Assembly: GCA_021108395.1 (NCBI GenBank)
Contig: JAIOQZ010000059.1
Span: forward strand, 21,464 to 85,463
Reading direction: 5' to 3'
Source: Candidatus Cloacimonadota bacterium
GTDB lineage: Bacteria; Cloacimonadota; Cloacimonadia; Cloacimonadales; JAIOQZ01
DNA: 64,000 bases
A program made the position numbers and the translations under genes. Within the stretch, counting starts at the first letter, position 1, and every line of letters begins with the position of its first letter. The notes below the pieces were generated by a model. That model saw nothing but the letters and a program-made list of their open reading frames with translations, was not told the origin of the DNA and made no database searches. Shown here piece by piece: positions 26,221 through 36,985 of this stretch.

Positions 26221-26703
26221 GGAGAAGATACTATGTCTGCCCAGCGCCTATCTGAGGTTACCGCTGATAACCTCGGATAGGCGCTGGGAGGAAAGTCCGA
26301 ACACCGCAGGGCAGGATACTTCCTAACGGGAAGTCCCGGCAACGGGGAGAAAGCTCCACAGAAACAAACCGCCCAGCATCTATTTCGGATTACCCGAAAT
26401 AGATGCTGGGTAAGGGTGAAATGGTGGTGTAAGAGACCACCGGGGCCTGGCGTGAGCCGGGCCGCCGGGAAAGCCTTATCCGGTGCAATGCCAAATAGGA
26501 AGGCCTTCCGGTTCGTCCGGGGTGAACCGGCCCGGTTCGCATGGTCTTCGGGTGGGCAGCTCGAGCCGGCCTTGGGCGGAGCGCAGTGCGTTTCGCCTGA
26601 AGGGGAACGTTGTGCGTTCTGCGTGTCGCAAGACCCGGCCCAGATAAATAGACATCACGTCGCTTGTTAGGCGGCGGACAGAATTCGGCTTATGCTCTTC
26701 TCC
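26221..26703 (+). ncRNA. rnpB: RNase P RNA, bacterial class A
   Basis: The catalytic RNA of ribonuclease P that matures tRNA 5' ends. Conserved blocks are GAGGAAAGTCCGAACACC with GCAGGGCAGG downstream near 26288-26315, CCACAGAAAC near 26356, AAGGGTGAAA near 26412, GTAAGAG, AGATAAATAGACATCACG near 26642, and ACAGAATTCGGCTTAT near the 3' end. GGAGAAG (26221) pairs with CTTCTCC (26697) as P1, and TGTCTGCC (26234) with GGCGGACA (26673) as P2. P3 (26240-26288) and P12 (26372-26410) are unusually long, near-perfect hairpins with similar sequence. Exact ends are uncertain by several bases. Confidence 0.96.
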
Positions 26704-26750
26704 AGCCACATTTCAAGTTGTTATCAAATACATATATAAAAAAGGTCATT

Positions 26751-28475
26751 ATGGAAAAGAGATGGAAGATCGCCCCTCATTTGTCGAGCGAGGAGTCACA
26801 GCTCAAGAAGTCGATTGTTGAGCAACTGCACTTCCCCGAAATCATAACCGATATTCTGCTTCGTAAATCGCTGACAGATGTCGAAGCCATCAAGCAGTTC
26901 TTCGAGCCATCGCTCGCCAACGCCCACGACCCTTTCCTGTTCAACGACATGGAAAAGGCGGTCGAGCGCCTGGAACAGGCAGTGACGCGCAAAGAACGCA
27001 TCACCATCTATGGCGACTATGACGTGGACGGCACCACCGCCACCGCCCTGCTCTATCTGGGACTGCGCATGGTCGATGCCGACATCCACTTCTACATCCC
27101 GCACCGCATGACCGACGGCTATGGCCTGTCTTTGAGCAGCATCCAGCAGCTTCGTGACGGTGGCACCAACCTCATCATCACGGTTGACTGCGGAATCAAC
27201 GCTGTCGAAGAGACCGCCTCGATAAACGAACTGGGCATGGACATCATCATCACCGACCACCATAATCCCAAGGAAACGCTGCCACAAGCCGTGGCGATTC
27301 TCAACCCCAAGGTCGTCGATTGCCCCTACCCCTACAAAAGCCTGGCCGGCGTGGGCGTGGCTTACAAACTGCTGATGGGCTACTTCATTCGCAAGGGAAT
27401 GGACAGCGAAGAAAACGTGAACAGGTTTCTCGATCTCGTCGCTGTCGGCACCATCGCCGACATTGTTCCACTGACCGGCGAGAACCGCATCTTCGCCAAG
27501 GTGGGCCTCGAACGCCTGGCGCTCAAGCGCAACATCGGACTGAACGCGCTGATCAACATCTCCGGCCTGGCCAACAAGGAAATCAACACCGCCGACATCG
27601 TCTTTGGCCTGGCGCCTCGCATCAACGCCGCAGGCCGCATGGGAAGCGCCATGCGCGCTGTCGAGCTACTCATCTCTAAGACGGATGGTGAAGCCAAAGA
27701 GCTGGCACAAGTAATCGAGCGCGAGAATACATCGCGGCAGGAAATCGACCAGAAGACATTCCGCGAGGCATGTGAACAGATCGACCGCAAATATGGCAAG
27801 CTCGAAGAAACCTATTGCATCGTCGTCGCCAGCGACAACTGGCATCCAGGCGTCATCGGCATCGTGGCGAGCAAGCTGGTCGAGAAGTATTATCGCCCCA
27901 CCATCATGATCGCCCTGAACGATGGCGTTGGCAGTGGTTCGGGACGCAGCATCTCAGAATTCGACCTCTTCGACGCTCTGTCCCAGGTCGAAGATATGCT
28001 CGAAAGTTTTGGCGGGCACAAGTATGCCGCCGGCCTTTCCATCCTGCCGGAATACCTCGAGACGTTCGAGGAAAAGCTGAACGAGTGGGTGCGCCAGCAT
28101 CTCAAGCCCGACCAGCTCATCCCGCCACTCAAAGTCGATCATCATATCGAGCTGCACAAGATCAACGACTCGCTCATCTCGTGGCTCGAAAAGTTCGCAC
28201 CGTTCGGCCCTGGCAACATGCGGCTCAACTTTCACTCGAAGAACGTCATGGTAGTGGGCTATCCATACACAGTCGGCCGCAACCACCTCAAGATGAAGGT
28301 GAAGAAAGACGGCTGCGTTCTCGATCTGATCGGCTTCAACATGGGCGGTCTGCTGCCTTTCCTGAAACGCAACACCTACATCGACATCGCATACTCCCTC
28401 GAGTGGAACACCTGGCAGGACAAGACGACCATCCAGGGTAAGCTCAAGGACATCCACTTTGACTGGAAGAACTAA
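26751..28475 (+). CDS. recJ: Single-stranded-DNA-specific exonuclease RecJ
   Basis: A 574-residue 5'-3' ssDNA exonuclease used in recombination and mismatch repair. The DHH phosphoesterase core has ITIYGDYDVDGTTATALL, LIITVDCGIN, IIITDHHNPKE and LAGVGVAYKL; the DHHA1 part has LAPRINAAGRMG, VASDNWHPGVIGIVASKL and GSGSGRSIS with SFGGHKYAAGLS. ATG 26751 is the first start with the family N-terminus; an extension from 26664 would overlap the RNase P RNA. The final bases overlap the next gene, so the two are translationally linked. Confidence 0.96.
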   Translation: MEKRWKIAPHLSSEESQLKKSIVEQLHFPEIITDILLRKSLTDVEAIKQFFEPSLANAHDPFLFNDMEKAVERLEQAVTRKERITIYGDYDVDGTTATALLYLGLRMVDADIHFYIPHRMTDGYGLSLSSIQQLRDGGTNLIITVDCGINAVEETASINELGMDIIITDHHNPKETLPQAVAILNPKVVDCPYPYKSLAGVGVAYKLLMGYFIRKGMDSEENVNRFLDLVAVGTIADIVPLTGENRIFAKVGLERLALKRNIGLNALINISGLANKEINTADIVFGLAPRINAAGRMGSAMRAVELLISKTDGEAKELAQVIERENTSRQEIDQKTFREACEQIDRKYGKLEETYCIVVASDNWHPGVIGIVASKLVEKYYRPTIMIALNDGVGSGSGRSISEFDLFDALSQVEDMLESFGGHKYAAGLSILPEYLETFEEKLNEWVRQHLKPDQLIPPLKVDHHIELHKINDSLISWLEKFAPFGPGNMRLNFHSKNVMVVGYPYTVGRNHLKMKVKKDGCVLDLIGFNMGGLLPFLKRNTYIDIAYSLEWNTWQDKTTIQGKLKDIHFDWKN

Positions 28476-29277
28476 CGGGGCGATTGCTCTTTGTCTGCTG
28501 TTGCTGGCCTGTGCAGGGCAAGCCCCCGATGCCTGGCGCGGCGCTGAGGTAGTCTGGACGCCGCTGCTCACTATCGCCCTGGACGAACCCGCCACCAAAG
28601 CGTGCTATGACCCGTTGCACAACACCCTGTATGTGCTGCTGCCGCAATCAAACGCCATCGGTGTCTATGTGGATGGGGAGCGCGTGAATACGCTGGGCGG
28701 ACTGGGCTATGGCGAGACACAGTTCAGCCGCTTGGCCGACATCGCTCTGGGGCCAGACCGCAAGCTACTGGCGCTCGACAGCTTCCGCGCTCAGATAAAA
28801 CGCTTCGATCACCGCGGCGATTTGATTGGCGTTATCCAACTCGAAGAACTCAGCGACCCTCGACTGCTGGCTGTCTCTACCGGCGGGTTCATCTACATCT
28901 GGGACGCCGTGCGCCGCGACATCACCCTCATTACCGATCCGCCCGCAGAGGAGCCATATCGTTTTGGCCGCTTTCAGCTCGATCAACCCAGCTTGCTGGA
29001 CTGCACCGCCAACTACGTTTGGGCCTGGGATGACGGCCAAACGGTGTTCTTCAGCGCAATGGGGCAGTATGTGCAGACTCTCGACGGCCTGCTGCACACA
29101 GACCGTAGCGGCCGCCGCTTTCGCCTGCACGAGTCATTTGTGCAACCGCTTCCCGAGGGCGATCCGTTCGCTGTTTCGTCACAGCCGTGGCAGCGCTTCC
29201 TGCTGCACGATGGCTACATGAGCCTCATCTCCGCCCACCGCCTGTTGCTGGGACGCCTCGAATATGCGACGCCTTAA
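28459..29277 (+). CDS. Lipoprotein with NHL/six-bladed-propeller-like repeats
   Basis: A 272-residue protein with a signal peptide and lipobox LLLACAG. The mature part has short repeats of the propeller type (YDPLHNTLYVLLPQSNAIGV, LADIALGPDRKLLALDSF, TGGFIYIWDAVRRDI, DCTANYVWAWDD). TTG 28459 is the likely start because AAGGA stands 8 bases upstream inside recJ and it is the only start ahead of the signal peptide. It overlaps recJ by 17 and lnt by 14 bases. Function is unknown; a periplasm-facing scaffold is a guess from the fold. Confidence 0.65.
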   Translation: MTGRTNGAIALCLLLLACAGQAPDAWRGAEVVWTPLLTIALDEPATKACYDPLHNTLYVLLPQSNAIGVYVDGERVNTLGGLGYGETQFSRLADIALGPDRKLLALDSFRAQIKRFDHRGDLIGVIQLEELSDPRLLAVSTGGFIYIWDAVRRDITLITDPPAEEPYRFGRFQLDQPSLLDCTANYVWAWDDGQTVFFSAMGQYVQTLDGLLHTDRSGRRFRLHESFVQPLPEGDPFAVSSQPWQRFLLHDGYMSLISAHRLLLGRLEYATP

Positions 29278-30829
29278 GGCCTTCTTCGCCGACTATTCCC
29301 TGGTAATGCTGGCAGCGTTGCTGCTGGGACTCACGCGATTGCCCATCCATCTGCATTTTCTCGCCTTCATCTGCCTTGTGCCGTTGTTCATCTGGTTCCA
29401 GCGTCGGCAATCGGCGCGGCAGGCCATCGTGGCGGGCTTCGTTTTCAGCTTCGTCTATACGCTCACAGCCCTGCACTGGCTGGCGCTCACGGCGCTGCAC
29501 GCCGAGGTGCCGTCTTCGTGGGAGCTGCCAATGATGGTGGGCATCCCGTTTGGGCTTATCCTGCTGTTCGGCAGTTACTTCGCCCTGCTGTTTCTCTTGG
29601 TGCGCATCGCGTGGCGCGCACGGGAAAACCTGTGGCTCGTCGCCGGACTGTGGTTGGGCTTCGAATGGCTGCAAAGCGCCGGCGAGTTCCGCTTTCCCTG
29701 GAACAATCTGGGTTATGCGCTGGCACCCTATACGGCGTTGCTGCAGCCGGCCGAGTGGGGCGGCGTGTATTTGCTCAGTCTGCTAACGTTTGCGGTTAAC
29801 GCGTTGCTGTGGCGCGCCTGGGCGCTCAGGCGTCGTCGCGAACTGCTGGCGCTGGCTGCTCTGCTGGTCATCTGGCCGGCTTTCGGTGTATGGCGGATGC
29901 ACACGCTGCCGCTACAGCAAACGGGCGTACAGGTGGGCATCGTGCAGGCAAGTATCCCGCAGGAGCAGAAGTGGGACCCGCAGTACGAAGACGAGAACCT
30001 GGCCATCTATCGTGACGCCACCGAGCGCCTCGCCGAGGCCGGAACCGATCTCGTCATCTGGCCGGAGAGCGCTATAACATTGCCGCTTCTGTGCACCGAT
30101 TATGCTGCTGGACGCCGCGGGCAGGCCTTCGTGACAGATCTGGCCAGTGAGCATGACATCCGCATTTTTACCGGTTTTCCCCACTTCGAGGTCAACACCA
30201 TAGATGATCCCCTCATTCGCTACAAGCCGTTCCTCTACTACAACGCCTGCGCCCAGACAAGCGCTGACGGCATAGAAAAGCCCTACTCAAAGATAGCGCT
30301 GGTTCCCTTTGGCGAACGCACACCGTGGCTGAGGCTTTTCCCATTCCTGTGGAAGGTTCAGCTTGGCCAGGCCAACTTCGAGTATGGCGACGGCACGGTG
30401 TTTTACCAGGCCGGCAATCTGCGCTACTCACCGCTCATCTGTTTCGAGATGGCGCTTCCCAGCCTGACACGCGCCATGGCCATCGGCGGCGCCGACGCCA
30501 TCGTGAACATCTCCAACGACGGCTGGTTTGGCCGTTCGTCTGGAACCTGGCAGCATGCCCAGATGTCGCGCTATCGCGCCATCGAAACGCGGCGGCCTGT
30601 ATTCCGCGCCGCCAACACCGGCATCTCGATGGTGATAGATCCGGCCGGGCGTGTGCTTCAGCGGGCAGGAATGTTCGAGCAGACTGAACTGATTACCGAG
30701 GCGATGACATCGAATATCTTGACGCTTTACTGCCGTGGCGGTTATCTACTACCAGTGGTAGCTGGAGTGGTCGCGCTGATCATGACGCTGGCCATACTCA
30801 TTCGAAGCCAGGTGGATACAACAGCATGA
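29264..30829 (+). CDS. lnt: Apolipoprotein N-acyltransferase
   Basis: A 521-residue inner-membrane enzyme that adds the third acyl chain to lipoproteins. The N-terminal half has six or more hydrophobic segments, including the conserved SAGEFRFPWNNLGY. The C-terminal nitrilase-like domain carries the catalytic Glu in LVIWPES, Lys in EKPYSKIALVPFGE and Cys in LRYSPLICFEMALP, then NISNDGWFG. A final membrane helix ends the chain. It fits the many lipoproteins in this window. It overlaps the gene before it and meets merR at an ATGA junction. Confidence 0.97.
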   Translation: MRRLKAFFADYSLVMLAALLLGLTRLPIHLHFLAFICLVPLFIWFQRRQSARQAIVAGFVFSFVYTLTALHWLALTALHAEVPSSWELPMMVGIPFGLILLFGSYFALLFLLVRIAWRARENLWLVAGLWLGFEWLQSAGEFRFPWNNLGYALAPYTALLQPAEWGGVYLLSLLTFAVNALLWRAWALRRRRELLALAALLVIWPAFGVWRMHTLPLQQTGVQVGIVQASIPQEQKWDPQYEDENLAIYRDATERLAEAGTDLVIWPESAITLPLLCTDYAAGRRGQAFVTDLASEHDIRIFTGFPHFEVNTIDDPLIRYKPFLYYNACAQTSADGIEKPYSKIALVPFGERTPWLRLFPFLWKVQLGQANFEYGDGTVFYQAGNLRYSPLICFEMALPSLTRAMAIGGADAIVNISNDGWFGRSSGTWQHAQMSRYRAIETRRPVFRAANTGISMVIDPAGRVLQRAGMFEQTELITEAMTSNILTLYCRGGYLLPVVAGVVALIMTLAILIRSQVDTTA

Positions 30830-31164
30830 AGAAACATTACTACACGATTGGTGAGGTGAGCAACCTGCTTCAGATAAAGCCGCATATCATCCGTTACTGG
30901 GAGAGCGAATTCCCGCAGCTCCACCCCGGCAAAACACGCGGCGGCAACCGCAAGTATTCGCAAAAGGACATCGACCTGCTGCGAGCCATTGCCGACATGC
31001 TGCATAATCAGAGATACACCATCCAGGGAGCGCGCAAGAAGCTTCGCGACTCCTCCCGCTGCGACGAACAACTGGGAACGCAAGTGGAATCGCCGAAGGT
31101 TCTGCTCAAGCGAAAAATAGCGAAGGAATTGCGAAACGTCCGTGACTTGCTGCGAAGCTCTTAG
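30826..31164 (+). CDS. MerR family transcriptional regulator
   Basis: A 112-residue protein with an N-terminal MerR winged helix (YYTIGEVSNLLQIKPHIIRYWE ... GGNRKYSQKDIDLLRAI). The C-terminal effector part is short and has no Cys cluster, as in the HspR-like or chromosome-associated subclass. The ATG overlaps the lnt stop by 4 bases. Its stop overlaps the stop of the convergent gene at 31161-31164 (TTAG). Its target is unknown. Confidence 0.9.
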   Translation: MKKHYYTIGEVSNLLQIKPHIIRYWESEFPQLHPGKTRGGNRKYSQKDIDLLRAIADMLHNQRYTIQGARKKLRDSSRCDEQLGTQVESPKVLLKRKIAKELRNVRDLLRSS

Positions 31165-32672
31165 CTGAAATACGACCCGAGATTGGCCGTGAAAGCCGCC
31201 GGTTCAATCTGATTCTCTACAAAGAACAGTTTCTCGTCACCCAAGTCACGGCAAAGATTAGTTTCGGAGCGTGTGCGGGGAAACATCACAATCGGGGTTT
31301 TCTTGAACACCGGCTTGCGCCGCAATGTGTTGATAATAGAAAGCGACGCGGCCTGCTTGCCGGTGTAGCGCATGATGATAAGGCCGAAATTCTCGGTGTC
31401 GTTGCGCCGCAGCAATTCTTCGGGATACTTGAAACAATCCACCTCGATATGCCTGCTTCTCATTTCTTTCACCAGTTGGCTGCTATAGTCAGCCTCGTCA
31501 CAAAGCAACGCCACCCGCGTTTGCATCAGCTTGGTCAAGCCGTCATTCTCTGCAAGAACCATTTGCAGCACCTGCAGCAATTTATCGAATACAACCGGCT
31601 TCAGCAGATAGCTCGACACTCCCAGCTCACGAGCTTCATTGACGCGGCGAGAGTCATGGCTGGCAGTCATAAAGATAATCGGGATGTGGTTGGTGAGGCG
31701 GTTCTGGCGTAACTTACGGGCCACGCTAATTCCGTCCATGCCGGGCATGTTGAGGTCGAGAAGAATGGCGTCCGGCTCGTTTTCGACAGCCAGATTGAGG
31801 GTATCTATGCTGTCGTTTGTAGCGATAACCTTGTAGTCGGTGCGTGTCCTCAGCAACTCACCCACAATATCGGTGATAACCTTCTTATCGTCCACCAGCA
31901 GGATGCACTTGCTGTCGGGGGTTCCCTTTTTCTTTGCCTTTCGGTTTTGCTTTGCCTCTTCCCTGCCGGCCGCTTCGTTCGGGTGCAAGCTTCCATGCTC
32001 AAACTTCTCCTCCAGCAGGCGGGAGCGCAGAAATTCGCTGAGCGCGTAGTGGCGTAGCGCTTCACTGATGTCGTCGTCCGTGAAGAAATCGGTGAATGCG
32101 AAGAGATTGCCCTTCAGGTGTTTGAAAACGGCAGACAGTTTGATGCGGTCGAAGGGCGATTTCAGCTCGATGTTATAGATCGTTGTCCCAAACAGCTCAC
32201 GATAACGAGCAAACGACCCCCTGAAACGTATCTCCGTGGCCGAAATGCTCTCGACCTTCTTGAACTGCTGAATATCTTTGAGCTGAAAAGTAAGGGTGAT
32301 GTTGTCGATCGGATCAGGGTTGATAACGAAGGGCTCTTGATTGGTGGTGATGGTTTTGGGCATCTCGAAACGGTAGGCCGCCGAGTCATTCCAATTGATC
32401 TGACCCACCAGTTCGGTCTTGAAGCTGTGCTTCAGCAAGCAGAAGCCGCATAGCTCCTCTGTACTGACTTTTATTTTGGGAAATTCAAACAGCAGGGCGT
32501 TATGTTTTTGCGGATCGAATTCGGCCAGTACAATATGCTTGTCATCGACAGCCAGTAACACCGACTCTGTATTCGACAGTCCGATACGGATGTCCAGCCG
32601 GTGCGTCTCACCGGCCAGGCGCTGCAATATATCGAGCGCCTTGTCTTTCCTGCATTTCTTGAACATTGCCAT
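31161..32672 (-). CDS. Response-regulator protein with one intact and one degenerate receiver domain
   Basis: A protein of about 503 residues. The first 215 or so are an unrecognised domain with PilZ/YcgR-like feel. Then follows an Ala/Lys-rich linker and a full receiver domain (KCILLVDDKKVITDIVG, phospho-Asp in DAILLDLNMPGMDG, FMTASHD, LLKPV). A C-terminal segment (TRVALLCDEADYSSQLVKE ... FGLIIMRYTG ... TPIVMFPRT) looks like a second receiver lacking the acceptor Asp. Start is uncertain: ATG 32672, ATG 32666 or GTG 32699. No kinase is near. Confidence 0.75.
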   Translation of the reverse strand: MAMFKKCRKDKALDILQRLAGETHRLDIRIGLSNTESVLLAVDDKHIVLAEFDPQKHNALLFEFPKIKVSTEELCGFCLLKHSFKTELVGQINWNDSAAYRFEMPKTITTNQEPFVINPDPIDNITLTFQLKDIQQFKKVESISATEIRFRGSFARYRELFGTTIYNIELKSPFDRIKLSAVFKHLKGNLFAFTDFFTDDDISEALRHYALSEFLRSRLLEEKFEHGSLHPNEAAGREEAKQNRKAKKKGTPDSKCILLVDDKKVITDIVGELLRTRTDYKVIATNDSIDTLNLAVENEPDAILLDLNMPGMDGISVARKLRQNRLTNHIPIIFMTASHDSRRVNEARELGVSSYLLKPVVFDKLLQVLQMVLAENDGLTKLMQTRVALLCDEADYSSQLVKEMRSRHIEVDCFKYPEELLRRNDTENFGLIIMRYTGKQAASLSIINTLRRKPVFKKTPIVMFPRTRSETNLCRDLGDEKLFFVENQIEPAAFTANLGSYFS

Positions 32673-32717
32673 AGTACTGAAAGGGTGAGGCTGTATCACC
32701 CCACCCCATATGTTTAA

Positions 32718-34259
<1,542 letters not shown>

Positions 34260-34260
<1 letters not shown>

Positions 34261-35273
34261 TACGTCTTTTTCTCGTCCGACTCCGGTTTCCCGTCCGTTT
34301 CTTTCTTCTCGCTCTCTTCGCGGTTCTTATAGACCCGCTTGACCTTGCGGCGGCGACCGTATTGGCCATAGCGACCGCCATAGGAGCCGTAGCGGGTGTT
34401 ATACTTCGAGTACCCGCCATAACCGCCGCCACCACCCGATTTGGATGTGCGAATGCCAAGATAGCTCATCAGACGCAGGATAATGGCCAGCGCGAAATAG
34501 GTGAGGAACAGAAGCATGGTCAAAGCGGCGAACGAGATGACGAAGTTTTTGAAGAATCCGTAAATCTGGCGGGTCATGGATACCGGCGATCCGCCGACGT
34601 TTTGCACAATTATCTTGAAAGCCGGATCGTTCTTGCGCGACAGATACTGGCTTTCTTCGGAACGCAAGCTGTCGATATCGTTCTGCAACTGGTTGATCGA
34701 GTTGTGAATGTCCATCGTCGAGTTGAAGAACCGGCTGTCGCCAAGTTTGTTGCGCAGGTCATCAATCGCCATACCCCGGTTGTCGATCTGTTTCTCGAAA
34801 TCGATAATGAACGACTGATCCCTGATCTCGACTTCAAAGGTTGTGTAACTGTTGAGGCTCCTGATGGAAGCCAGCACCTCATCGCCAATCTCACCGGGCA
34901 CTATTACCGCATAGGCCACTACCTGACTCGAGACGTTGAACTTCTTTTTTACGATTGGCGAAACAACGGCCATTTCCTGGATGATTGCGCCTGTGCTGTC
35001 AACAATCTCTTCCTGAACCGTGTAATTACGATACAGCATCTCTTCGAGCTCTAACACTGTGCCCGCATCTTCTCTGGCGTTGAGATATATGCTGTATCTG
35101 GTCAAGTTGGGCAGCAGCTCGAAACTCTTGGTGACTGGAGTCATATTGACGATGTTGGCGTCACCGGCTCTCACGACATCGAGCAGGTTCGACCGCTGGA
35201 GGCCGAAATAGATCGAGACAAGAATTATGGCGATTACAATGTACACTTTGTATCGTCTGCGCATACTAATCAT
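34260..35273 (-). CDS. Two-helix membrane protein with DUF4349-like layout and Gly/Tyr-rich basic tail
   Basis: A 337-residue protein. A membrane helix at about 8-25 is followed by a large extracytoplasmic domain of beta strands and a helical pair (DIHNSINQLQNDIDSLRSEES), then a second membrane helix (FAALTMLLFLTYFALAII), and a cytoplasmic tail rich in Gly and Tyr (GGGGGYGGYSKYN, RYGSYGGRYGQYGRRRKVK) that ends with acidic and Lys residues. The layout resembles DUF4349 proteins, but I cannot confirm this. It overlaps recN by 8 bases. Confidence 0.6.
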
Positions 35274-36975
35274 AGTTGTTTCCTATCGCTCCTTTTGCAA
35301 GAATCTCTTCCGCATGTTGCAGCGCCAGTGTGGAATCCGTGCCGGCGAGCATGCGGGCGATCTCTTGTTTTCTCTCTTTGTAATTCAGATTTTGTATTTT
35401 GATTCTGCTTGCCGCACCGTCAACGATTTTTTCTATAGCGAACTGATTTTTTCCATAAGCGGCCACTTGCGGCAAGTGAGTGATGCATAAAACCTGGTGT
35501 GTGCGGGCGATGTTTCTGATGAATTCACCGACCACGTCGGCGGTGCGGCCACCGATGCCTGCGTCGATCTCGTCGAAGATGACGGCGCCGGGGCGGTCGA
35601 GGCCGGCCAGTAGCTGTTTGAGCCCAAGCAGCACCCGCGACAGCTCTCCCCCGGAGGCCACTGCCTTCAGTGGTTGCGGCGCCATGCCGGGGTTGGCCGC
35701 GATGCGCAACTCGGCATCTTCTGCGCCATGTGACCCCACGATTATGCCCTCCAACTCGAGCCCGCCGGACTGCAACGGCAGCAGGTGCAATTCACAAACC
35801 GCCTGCGGAATCGCCAGCCTGTGCAGGTTCTCCTCGAGTCGGCGGCAAAGCACACTCGCGTGCTCACGCCGAGACGTGGAAAGCTCGCTGGTTAGCTTCA
35901 GCAAGTCTGCGCACGCTTGTTCTTCCTCGATTTCAAGTTTTGCAATGCTGTCCTGCTGCGAAGAGGCGCTTTCCAGTTCCCCGCCTATTTCTGCGCGGTA
36001 AGCCAGAAGGCCTTCGAGATTGCGCGAGTATTTCTGCTTGAGCCGATTGAGCACATCGAGGCGGCCCTCGACTTGATCGAGGCGCTCGCGGTCCACCGAA
36101 ACCTCGTCTGGGATGCTGCGCAGACCGGCCACCGTGGAGTCCAGCGCCGCCATCGCGTCCATCAATGACTGGTGAGCCTCGCCACAGGATGCGCAATCGG
36201 CGGCGAACGGCTGCAAGGCGGCGGCGTGTTCCTGCAAGCGGCCCATCACGGCATTGTCGCTCTCGTAGAGGTCTTGCTCGGCAGCCGAGGCCAACGAGAG
36301 AATTTCCCCGGCATGAGACAGCCGGTTGAATTCAGATTCGAGCTGTTCATCCTCGCCGGACAGCAGCCCGAGCGCGTCTAATTCTTCCGCCTGATAGCGG
36401 AACAGATCGATGCGGGCGTGACGGTCGGCCTCGGCGCGACGCAGCTCCTCCAATTCGCGCCGAAGCTGGCGCATAGCGAGAAAACGCTCCTGTACCTGAG
36501 TGCGCAGTTCGAGCAACCCGCCGAAGGTGTCGAGGTAGAGAAGCTGCTCGCTGGGCGCAAAGAGCTTCACCTGCTCGCGCTGACTGGTAAAATCGATGAG
36601 CGCCCCGCGGAATTCGCGGATTACCGATGCGTTCACTCGGCGTCCGCAGGCAAAGCTGCGTGCCGCGCCCTGCGGGAGGATTTCCTTGGCAAAGAACAGC
36701 TCGCCATCGACTGGCCGAACGTCATGGCGCTCGCACAATGCCTGCAAGGCCTTGTTGTCGGGGTCGGCGGCAAAGGTGGCTTCGAGCCAGGCCGGCCGTT
36801 GCGGGTCGAGCAGCACCTTGCTGCGCACAGCCTCACCCATAATGAGTGTGAGCGCACCCACCACGACAGACTTGCCGGCCCCGGTCTCACCGGTGAGCAC
36901 CTGTAGGCCGTCGGCAAACTCGATTTGCGCTTCGTCCACCAGAACGAAATTTTGCAGCGATAGTCGTTTAAGCAT
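35266..36975 (-). CDS. recN: DNA repair protein RecN
   Basis: A 569-residue SMC-like ATPase for double-strand-break repair. Walker A is LTGETGAGKSVVVGAL at the N-terminus. The coiled-coil arms occupy about 150-400. The C-terminal half has SGGELSRVLLGLKQLLAG (signature), AVIFDEIDAGIGGRTAD (Walker B), CITHLPQVAAYG and the QIARMLAGTD-type ending. ATG 36975 gives the family start MLKRLSLQNFVLVDEA; an upstream extension to 37197 overlaps nadK in another frame and is spurious. Confidence 0.97.
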   Translation of the reverse strand: MLKRLSLQNFVLVDEAQIEFADGLQVLTGETGAGKSVVVGALTLIMGEAVRSKVLLDPQRPAWLEATFAADPDNKALQALCERHDVRPVDGELFFAKEILPQGAARSFACGRRVNASVIREFRGALIDFTSQREQVKLFAPSEQLLYLDTFGGLLELRTQVQERFLAMRQLRRELEELRRAEADRHARIDLFRYQAEELDALGLLSGEDEQLESEFNRLSHAGEILSLASAAEQDLYESDNAVMGRLQEHAAALQPFAADCASCGEAHQSLMDAMAALDSTVAGLRSIPDEVSVDRERLDQVEGRLDVLNRLKQKYSRNLEGLLAYRAEIGGELESASSQQDSIAKLEIEEEQACADLLKLTSELSTSRREHASVLCRRLEENLHRLAIPQAVCELHLLPLQSGGLELEGIIVGSHGAEDAELRIAANPGMAPQPLKAVASGGELSRVLLGLKQLLAGLDRPGAVIFDEIDAGIGGRTADVVGEFIRNIARTHQVLCITHLPQVAAYGKNQFAIEKIVDGAASRIKIQNLNYKERKQEIARMLAGTDSTLALQHAEEILAKGAIGNNYD

Positions 36976-36985
36976 ATCCTCCCCG

